A DNA stretch of 14,211 nt from Pavlovales sp. CCMP2436. Taxonomy: Eukaryota; Haptophyta; Pavlovophyceae; Pavlovales. The DNA lies in assembly GCA_026770615.1 (NCBI GenBank), contig MU631325.1, positions 309,819 through 324,029 on the forward strand, given 5' to 3'. The notes under the pieces were generated by a model, which made no database searches, had not been told where the DNA came from, and worked only from the letters and a program-made list of their open reading frames with translations. A program made the position numbers and the translations under genes. This document shows positions 8,359 to 14,211 of the stretch, piece after piece; position 1 is the first letter of the stretch, and the number at the start of each line of letters is the position of its first letter.

Positions 8359-8712
8359 ATGCAGTTTGGTCGGTTTGTTGGACGCGTTGCGAAAGTCGGA
8401 GCACGGGCATCACCCGCGGTTCAGCGTTTTGGAACCAATGCAAGCCGTTTTCTTCATAGCGGATCCGCTATTGGGTCGCGTGTTGCTTAAATTGCTAGAT
8501 CTGGTCTTGATGCGCTGGAGAAGAGCAATCTGGGTCGTATCCCAGGCGTCGGCGAGCTCATCGGTGTTGGTCGAGACGCTACCAACGTTGTCGATGTGGC
8601 CTCCCGCGCGGCCGGTCGTATTGGTGACATCGCAGGACGCGTGGGGCAGTCAAATGAACTTCGTAGACTGACGTCGCAGTTTGAACGAGCAGCAAATAGG
8701 AATTACTCATGA
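8359..8712 (+). pseudogene. Small basic Gly/Ala/Arg-rich viral protein, interrupted by TAA at codon 44
   Basis: A frame from the ATG at 8359 to the TGA at 8710-8712 has 117 codons, with a single in-frame TAA at 8488-8490. Before the stop the peptide is strongly basic (GRFVGRVAKVGARA, SRFLHSG). After it comes a helical, Gly- and Ala-rich region (GRIGDIAGRVGQSNELRRL). The two halves look like one protein, and the second half has no early ATG. A rival open frame, 8366-8671, overlaps in another phase and has no natural composition. The gene sits exactly between the likely minor and major capsid genes. Small basic proteins here recall adenovirus core or pVI-like virion proteins, bound to DNA or to the inner capsid, but I cannot show homology. 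Confidence 0.55.
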
Positions 8713-8814
8713 AACCAAAAGATCCAAAAAAAGAACCATAAAAAAGAACGAAAAACCCCCAAAAAATGATACATGTGCGGATCTCAATTAATATCTCTCG
8801 TTAGACTAAAACAA

Positions 8815-10101
8815 ATGATGAGCCTTTCGCAAACCGAGGAGTCACTTCCCGATTTCTTCCATTACGTCCCACGGACCGTTGCACCACCAAGTGAAGTTAT
8901 CCGGCTATATCTGACGCCAACTACTGGTGGAGCTCCGGTGACTGGCGGTGGCAAGGTTGATTATGCGATCCCCTGCGGAACCGCTGGACTCCACCTCGAT
9001 CCTACCCAGACGGATTTTTCGTTTCAGATGAACAACAACAACGCTGGCCAAATGACCCTGGACGGCGGTGCTCACGCTGTGATCCAGTCGATTAACGTGT
9101 ATTTTGGTTCCACCCATATTTCGTCAATAGATGATTTTGGTGCCTTATTTGCCGTAATTCAGGATTTCAGTTGTGATCTCGACAGTCTTCGTTCGTCAGG
9201 GACTGTCCGTGGCGTTGTGGACTACCTTCCTGCGGCTGTAGCTACGCCAGCAAATATGAAAGATGCTTACTACGCTCGTAACGGTGCTACAATTGCTGCA
9301 GGCGGGTCGCTGATGGTAGCGCTTCCATTGATGTGTGTGCTGGGTACCTTGGCGATGAAAGCAACCCCATTGTCACAGCTCCAAGACTCCAACAGGCTGG
9401 AAGTTAAATGTGCAATGCAGACAAATTGGGGCACTTACGCGGACGCGGCATCGGCACTCTCTAGATGCACCATCTCCGACACTAAGCTGCACATTAGTCA
9501 GGTTCGCCTCAACGGTGACATCGAAAAAGCCATGATCGAAAGCATCGGAGGAGTCATCCAGTGTCCCACCTTTGATTACGAACATTCTCGCTCAACCGTC
9601 GCTCCCAACTCGGGATACATCAGTGCTCAAATCCCCGTGCGCGCCAATTCGATCTGCAACATCTTCATTGTCCTTCGTGAGAGCTCCGTCACCAACTGCT
9701 TCTCCCGCAAAATGATTTTGCTGCGCACAAAGGCCGGTATGGAAAATTACAGATTCAGGGTTGGGAGCCAGGTAATACCTCAGGCAGCGATCAACTGCAC
9801 AGGCAGTGCTGCCGAGGCTCGATTTGAATTGGCCCGGACAATTGGCTCGGGTGTATCGGACGCGGCAGCTCGCTCGTCCATCTCCGCCGAAGAGTATCTT
9901 GCTGGGGGCTACGAGGTTGGTTTTTCGCTCCAGGCCTTCCCGCACACGGACGCACTCAGCAATGGGATTTCAACACGCAGTTTACACGTTGTGTTCGGAG
10001 CTAAAATTGCCGCGAACAATCCGGCCTGCTACCTTGACATCTGGGTCCAGCTTGAGAAGGTCATCGTGTTCCAGAACGGTCTTTTGACGTACGAGTCTTA
10101 A
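8815..10101 (+). CDS. Probable major capsid protein of a Polinton-like virus (double jelly-roll)
   Basis: 428 residues from the ATG at 8815 (a second ATG follows at once at 8818) to TAA. The frame is open upstream to an ATG at 8773, but those 14 codons look like leader sequence, and SLSQTEESLPDFFHYVPRT makes a natural N-terminus. The protein is rich in beta strands, Gly, Ser, Thr and Asn, with a Gly- and Asn-rich patch (FQMNNNNAGQM). This is typical of double jelly-roll capsid proteins, which form the pseudo-hexameric capsomers. It is the last and longest gene of the plus-strand cluster, after the likely penton and small basic genes. It has no internal stop although it holds about 18 Gln codons. 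An A-rich spacer precedes it. Confidence 0.75.
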   Translation: MMSLSQTEESLPDFFHYVPRTVAPPSEVIRLYLTPTTGGAPVTGGGKVDYAIPCGTAGLHLDPTQTDFSFQMNNNNAGQMTLDGGAHAVIQSINVYFGSTHISSIDDFGALFAVIQDFSCDLDSLRSSGTVRGVVDYLPAAVATPANMKDAYYARNGATIAAGGSLMVALPLMCVLGTLAMKATPLSQLQDSNRLEVKCAMQTNWGTYADAASALSRCTISDTKLHISQVRLNGDIEKAMIESIGGVIQCPTFDYEHSRSTVAPNSGYISAQIPVRANSICNIFIVLRESSVTNCFSRKMILLRTKAGMENYRFRVGSQVIPQAAINCTGSAAEARFELARTIGSGVSDAAARSSISAEEYLAGGYEVGFSLQAFPHTDALSNGISTRSLHVVFGAKIAANNPACYLDIWVQLEKVIVFQNGLLTYES

Positions 10102-10735
10102 AACACAGGGAAAACCAAAACATCAAAAAACCCAGAAAATCGAGAAAATCAAAACGCAGAAAAATCATCGCGATCCTGTTTGATCGTTTGTGAGCTATCA
10201 CGATCTAGACGATCGATCCAAAACGAGATCCTACTGGAATTCCTGCTCGATCTTTATTGATTGTTTTACCATATATCTTATTTATAGAGTATTCTTAAAG
10301 ATAATCTGAAGATTACAGAGGATCATTTTTACAAATCACAAAAAAACTTTTTACAAATTTCTCCGAAGGGCGCCGTGGGCAACCTCAAGAATTTCCCACA
10401 CTTTCATCTGAGTGCTCGATTGCTCACTTTGTATCGAGCGCATTTTCCCTGTGCTCCTCTATGATCGTGCTCAAACCCGTGCGCAATAATATTTGATCAG
10501 GGATGTTTGCGACGTTTACCGAGATGAAAAAAAGATGGGACTCTGGTGCACTGCAACTTTTTTTTTTGAAAATGATGGCGGTAAAAAAGAATTGGTGTAC
10601 CGCCCCCGTGTGTGTTGTTGGTCAGGAGATATGGTCAAAACCATGATATTCGTATTTTTTTAATTACCTCTGAGATATAAATCTAACAAACGTGATGAAT
10701 TGCCACCTTCTAAATAAATAGAGAAATACAGATCT
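10102..10735. other. Gene-free AT-rich region after the major capsid gene, with a GATC cluster
   Basis: No credible gene in about 630 bases. It begins with A-rich repeats of AAAAC/AAAATC type directly after the capsid stop. Seven GATC sites then fall within 10172-10252 and three more by 10498. A T run (about 10558-10567) and AT-rich DNA follow up to 10735, where the host-type pseudogene ends. The right end of the element probably lies here. I found no terminal repeat. Confidence 0.6.
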
Positions 10736-11757
10736 AGAAACGCCACAGGCTGACCGGAAGTTTAGGCGGCACGCGCCGAAGCTTCTGAACCACCTTACTC
10801 TGCTCAGCGCGCTTCGCCACGGCCGCGGAGGTGTGCGTGAAGTGGAGGGGCTTGCCCTTGAAGTAGATGGCCAGCGAGCGATCGCAGAAGTCGTTGCAGT
10901 CCATGTAGGGCTGGGGCGCGTTCCAGCAGATGACCGCCTCCTTAGCGCCGGCCACAAAGTTGAGGTGGCGCCCAGGAGTTGCGCAGCGATCCCACACGCT
11001 CTCCATGCCTTCGACCACCGCCTCGGGAGCGCCTTCTAAGGCGTAGTGCTGGTGGAGAAAGAGGAAGTTTGGGCAGTGCTCGAAGAACTTGGGCAGCTTG
11101 AATACGTCCGCCATCAGCACAGACGAGCTTGACGCGCCCTGCCACCGCTGTTTGTGGGGCATCTGCTTGGACGCAGTGGCCAGCGCGTCCACGAGCGCAC
11201 GCTCGCGCAAATGTGCAGCACAGTGATCTCACGGCGTGCACAGTCCGCGATAATGCGCAGGTGCCGCTCGGCGTTTGCCAGATAGCCGATGTTGGCGGCT
11301 GCCATCTGGCGAAGGTCGAGGCAGCCAGTCATCGCCACGATCACTCTCGACACGCCCCCTGCACCGCGCCACGCCTGATTGCGAAGTTCTGCGCGATGAG
11401 CACCGCTGCATCAGCCACTCCCCCGAGTCCATGCGCGATGGTGCGCTTGATCTCGGCGGCTGGCGTCTCGTCCTCGACGGACGGGAACTGGCTGCGCTCA
11501 GCGCGGGTGAGGCGCATCTCGGAGGGCAGCGCAAGGTCGACCGACTCGTGCTGGGAAATCAGCTGCAGCTTGCCGACGCGGAGGCGGGGCATGTTGCTGC
11601 ACAAGAACTCGAGCTCCGGCAAGTTAAGCGCGCCCGCCACGGCCAATGGCATTGTCCGCGAGACATCTCCGCGACGCAGATCATCACAGAGCGTCCTCAA
11701 GCACACGATGAACACGCGCTCGTTGGCGTCGGTCTCCCAGACGAGCAAGTTGACCTT

Positions 11758-11866
11758 CTGCTGCATGAAGGGTGCGGCGGGGCAGATGAGGGTACGCAGA
11801 TTGCGGGGGCGGCGTGGCAGGCAGCGAAAGGGCGGCAGGGGCGGCGCGGCAGGTGAGCTTGCGTAC
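11758..11866 (-). other. Candidate GT-AG intron in the chromodomain pseudogene
   Basis: The donor is CAG/GTACGC at 11866 and the acceptor is CAGCAG ending at 11758 (or 11761). Removal joins RMAQ to KVNLLVWETDANERVF in phase 0, while the retained sequence gives low-complexity Pro/Ala peptide. The length of 109 or 106 bases is normal for a protist intron. Confidence 0.5.
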
Positions 11867-11964
11867 CTGCGCCATGCGTGTCTCGCAGAAGGGGTAGAGA
11901 GTAGCGAGCCTGCCCCACATCCGCAGCACCCGCTCGCTCATTCCGTGCGGCTCACTCGCGTCGT

Positions 11965-12060
11965 GCGCGCCGCCTTCGCCCCCTCTGCCCGCTCCCCCCC
12001 TCTGCCTGCTCCCCCTCTGCCCGCTTCCCCTCCGCCCGCGCCCCCTCCGCCTGCGGCCGC
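11965..12060. repeat. Degenerate CT-rich tandem repeats (about 14-16 bases)
   Basis: Units close to CCCCCTCTGCCCGCT recur about five times. On the minus strand, G-rich runs of four to six G make quadruplex formation plausible. They lie between the chromodomain part and the next coding piece of the minus-strand gene, so they are probably intronic; a GC-AG donor (CAG/GCGGCC near 12060) is possible but not proven. Confidence 0.6.
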
Positions 12061-12710
12061 CTGCGCGTGTGCAACGTACTGCGCAAGCAGCTGGCTCTTA
12101 GAGGCACTGCGGTAGTCAGCAATGAGATGCGGGTCAGAGATGTGCGACGCAGGCTCCCACGAGTTCTCTTCTGGCCCGCAGTCTGTCCCCTGGACCAGGA
12201 ACTCGGCCCGTATACGCCGAGACGCTCGCCAATCAGCTTGTCGACAGCAAAGCGCCCACCGGAGAGGCTGCACGCGGGCACGACTGCGGGAGCGGCCGCG
12301 CCTACCTCCGAGCTCTCCGCGCGCGCGCTCGACCCCGCAGCAGTAATAGACTCCGCAGCAGCTGCGTCCTCACGAGCTGCCGCCAGATCTTGGCTCGCGA
12401 TGATATTCATCTCGGCAGCCGCTGCTTGGAACATACGGCTGTACGCTTTGCCGTACAGATATGTGGACTGCAGGCCGGAGACAAATGCAGCCATCTCCGC
12501 GTACCAGACCAGGAGGGCATTGCGCCGTGCGTCCACCATTGCGAGTTCGGTCATGTGATGTGCGCGCCATCCCACTTCACGTTCAGCCAGCTAGGGCCCA
12601 GGCCGAGGATCGAGGAGAGGTGGCCACCGACGTTGAGGCCGGTAGCATTGCTCTGGTCCACGCCGCAGTACTGCCCGTCGAAGCCGAGGAGAGTCAGTTG
12701 CGCGGATGTC

Positions 12711-12845
12711 CTCAGGGTCGAGAGCGAAGTCGAGAGCGAGAGGAGCTAGTAACTGCAGGTGGGCACTGCGGTTTGATATCCCAGGTTGATAAGGGACTAG
12801 ATACTGCTGCGTGATCAAGGGCACTAAACAAGAAACGGCAACTAC
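12711..12845 (-). other. Candidate GT-AG intron in the chromodomain pseudogene
   Basis: The donor is GTAGTTGCCG at 12845. The acceptor CCTGAG ends at 12711 after a long pyrimidine tract rich in CTCTCG. Splicing joins a piece ending RAPRGAGHVQ to TSAQLTLLGFDGQYC in frame, across a split Met codon. Both sides have coding-like third positions, and the intron itself has in-frame stops. Confidence 0.5.
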
Positions 12846-12937
12846 ATCTGCACGTGGCCAGCTCCACGGGGCGCGCGCAGATCCAATTTTTGTCGCTCGG
12901 ACCAGAACTGCGTGAAGAACAGGGTGGTCTCTGCCGA

Positions 12938-13585
12938 CTTATTTGCAAATTACATACAAATTTTGCTTAGATTACTATTGAAGGGCACAAAAAATGAGGC
13001 TCAGTTTCTTAACGTTACGGTTTCTTATGCCCGCGACGGACACCCTGTAGTCCAGGAACCTTGCACATAAACATATAATACAGTATGTATATTAGTTACT
13101 GCATGACTGAGTCTTGGCTCGTAGCAGCGGCAATACTAATTGCAGCGCAATACACAGTCGTATATCGTCGATCGCGATCATAGCTCATTTTTTCAGCGCT
13201 CGTCGGCGTTGGCGCGGGATTGGGTCACGTCCGCACACGCGCAGCAGGAACTCGAAAAGTCCGGGTCGTCGATTGAAGCCCCAGCCACATTTGCGCCACA
13301 CCGCCAGCCAGTCCTACATGAATACATAAATAATAAGTCAAGGCCATTAAGCGCAGCAGCAATAAAGTTATATTACTATGCAAGCGGGAATCAAGCTGGG
13401 GTCTGAACGTCCATAGGTATAAACTTATACTGTGTCCCCCTTCGTAGGACGGCAGCTGAACATCGAGGGGCAAACGGCTAAAGGAGGTCCCCGCGCATAC
13501 GTCCTTATCAAGAATATATATATATTTGCGACGCAGCGCTCAGACCAGCACAACATTTAGAACAGTCAGACGCCAGCTTGAATCC

Positions 13586-13590
<5 letters not shown>
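12938..13590. other. Gene-free stretch
   Basis: I see no coding signal on either strand: open frames are short, of mixed composition and lack motifs. AT-rich and GC-rich pieces alternate. Upstream exons of the chromodomain gene could be hidden here, but I could not find them. Confidence 0.5.
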
Positions 13591-13637
<47 letters not shown>

Positions 13638-13687
13638 TATATTTATATTTATATATATATGATAGGGATATATATATATATATATAT
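13591..13687. repeat. Long AT dinucleotide microsatellite
   Basis: The run starts with more than 40 bases of perfect AT alternation and continues, interrupted by T-rich units and GATAGGGATA, up to the start of the nuclease-like open frame. Open frames through it (Tyr-Ile repeats) are artefacts. Length errors in assembly are likely here. Confidence 0.95.
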
Positions 13688-14211
13688 CCTCGACGCATAC
13701 GGCGACATTGCCGTCGCCGCAGCGTGGACAGGCAACCAGGAGTCGATCTTCCGCCATGACCCGATCGTGCAAACGATTGCCAGCGCGATCAAGGACGTCG
13801 GCGGCTACGCAGTCGCAGAGGACTCCGCCTTCTTCTCATCCGTTCTCCCGCCAGCCGCCATCGCAGCCGCACAGGCGCAGGCAGCGCTGACCGGCCAGAC
13901 GCACAGACTCCGCGTCATTACGCCGGACGTCGTCGTGCGCGTCGACCCAGCGAGGGGTCGGCTGCAGCTAATAGAGGTTAAGACTATCGCATTCTGCCCA
14001 AGCTATTACACTGACAATAATGCTGCCCTCCCCCCCGGCGTCGCACGCCGGACAAAGCCCCTCGAGGCCGAGTATCTCAGGAAAGCTCGTGCCCAGGACA
14101 GGGTATTCGGCCTCGCACTACCCTGCCCCCACCTAAATGGCCCGAACGCCAGCATCGGCCCGATCGAGGCCAAGCTCAACACCGTCAAGCCGATCCGCGG
14201 GATCGTCATCG
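13659..14211 (+). CDS. Partial protein with PD-(D/E)XK nuclease-like signature (runs off the right edge)
   Basis: The frame is open from 13482 to the window end. The first plausible ATG (13659) lies inside the AT repeat, but protein-like sequence starts only at about 13686 (LDAYGDIAVAAAWTGNQESI). The true 5' part may therefore be an upstream exon or lost. Codons are GC-rich like the host. The motif TPDVVV (Pro-Asp codons at 13923-13928), followed 15 residues later by LIEVKT (Glu-Val-Lys at 13974-13982), fits the PD-(D/E)XK nuclease core. Downstream, EAEYLRKARAQDRVFG and IGPIEAKLNTVKPIRGIVI recall, from memory, repeated protein families in algal genomes that may belong to mobile elements. Nuclease activity is inference from the motif; the stop codon is outside the window. 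Confidence 0.55.
   Translation, partial: MIGIYIYIYILDAYGDIAVAAAWTGNQESIFRHDPIVQTIASAIKDVGGYAVAEDSAFFSSVLPPAAIAAAQAQAALTGQTHRLRVITPDVVVRVDPARGRLQLIEVKTIAFCPSYYTDNNAALPPGVARRTKPLEAEYLRKARAQDRVFGLALPCPHLNGPNASIGPIEAKLNTVKPIRGIVI

Larger units (their letters stand above)
1570..10735. mobile_element. Integrated Polinton-like virus, assembly module (ends approximate)
   Basis: Between GC-rich flanks lies about 9 kb of AT-richer DNA with compact viral-type genes in two divergent clusters. Three hallmark functions are recognisable: an A32-like packaging ATPase, a likely minor capsid protein and a likely major capsid protein. A lipase and a fibre-like gene, plausible PLV accessory genes, accompany them. 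The replication and integration genes expected in a complete PLV (primase-helicase or polymerase, recombinase) are not seen. The limits given are where base composition changes and where the flanking host coding signal begins. I found no terminal inverted repeats or target-site duplication that would fix them. Several genes carry nonsense codons. Confidence 0.7.
10734..12937 (-). pseudogene. Intron-containing gene with a chromodomain, broken by frameshifts; product unknown
   Basis: Coding-like stretches follow one another on the minus strand with GC-rich third positions. They run from a candidate exon at 12937-12846 through 12710-12540, 12575-12190, 12230-12060, 11941-11867, 11757-11341, 11353-11200 and 11210-10734, ending at TAG. 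Around 12260-12120 the peptide matches a chromodomain: FAVDKLIGERLGVYG in one frame and AEFLVQGTDCGPEENSWEP in the next, with the conserved W-E-P and acidic end. Joining the pieces needs two GT-AG introns and about four single-base frameshifts (near 12555, 12210, 11360 and 11212), so the gene is probably dead unless the indels are sequencing errors. Chromodomains bind methylated histones and also occur in mobile-element proteins. I do not recognise the rest, and no DDE integrase motif is visible. Confidence 0.5.

Noticed and set aside
8366..8671. 101-residue frame between the likely capsid genes
   Set aside because: It overlaps the small basic gene in another phase, and its Trp- and Met-rich composition looks like a shadow of that gene.
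8345..8739. AGAACCAT before the small basic gene (8345-8352) and before the major capsid gene (8732-8739) as a late promoter motif
   Set aside because: Only two copies at different distances from the starts, and not found before the minor capsid or minus-strand genes.
1562..10739. TTCTAGAT near 1562-1569 and its reverse complement near 10732-10739 as terminal inverted repeats of the element
   Set aside because: Only 8 bases match and the similarity stops at once. The right copy lies at the stop codon of the chromodomain pseudogene. A match this short is expected by chance.
11129..12115. Long plus-strand frame of 328 residues
   Set aside because: It is antisense to better coding signal on the minus strand. 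Its composition (Ala, Pro, Arg, Ser) comes from GC-rich DNA and no domain is visible.
13526..13772. Frames with Tyr-Ile repeats on both strands
   Set aside because: They are translations of the AT microsatellite.

Overview
The window looks like nuclear DNA of a microalga that carries an integrated Polinton-like virus (PLV) or virophage-type element. Both flanks are GC-rich. The left one holds a complete glutaredoxin gene whose N-terminus looks like a bipartite signal for a complex red-lineage plastid (an AFAP motif), which fits a haptophyte, stramenopile or cryptophyte; I cannot name the species. The right flank holds genes with candidate GT-AG introns and codons rich in G or C at third positions.

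Left flank, 1 to about 1570: C-rich and CG-repeat DNA, a candidate minus-strand exon of unknown product, a hairpin-rich stretch, the glutaredoxin gene (728-1120), then non-coding DNA. Viral block, about 1570 to 10735, AT-rich: on the minus strand, reading leftwards from the centre, an unknown helical protein (7399-6926), the packaging ATPase (6752-6075, possibly starting upstream), a proline-rich protein (6085-4814), a long fibre-like protein with a discoidin-like C-terminus (4775-2589) and a class-3-type lipase (2560-2009). Diverging on the plus strand: a likely minor capsid (penton) protein (7524-8291), a small basic protein (8359-8712) and the likely major capsid protein (8815-10101). Together this is a virion-assembly module. 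No polymerase, primase-helicase, integrase or protease gene is visible, and I found no convincing terminal repeats, so the element is either partial or has ends I could not define.

The most striking feature is that three viral genes (proline-rich, fibre-like, small basic) are interrupted only by in-frame nonsense codons: six TAA and one TAG, with no TGA and no frameshift over about 1270 codons. The pieces after each stop lie in the same frame and mostly lack an ATG. All seven could come from a glutamine codon by one C-to-T change. The likely capsid and ATPase genes have no internal stops. Either this is an endogenous virus decaying by a very biased mutation spectrum, or TAA/TAG are read through or recoded in this element. 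The sequence alone does not decide, although some genes also end at TAA or TAG, and the lipase shows a lost ATG and altered key residues, which favours decay.

Right flank, 10735-14211: a minus-strand, intron-containing chromodomain gene (12937-10734) broken by about four single-base frameshifts, a gene-free stretch, a long AT microsatellite, and an open frame running off the end that carries a PD-(D/E)XK-like nuclease signature, probably part of a repeated host or mobile-element family.
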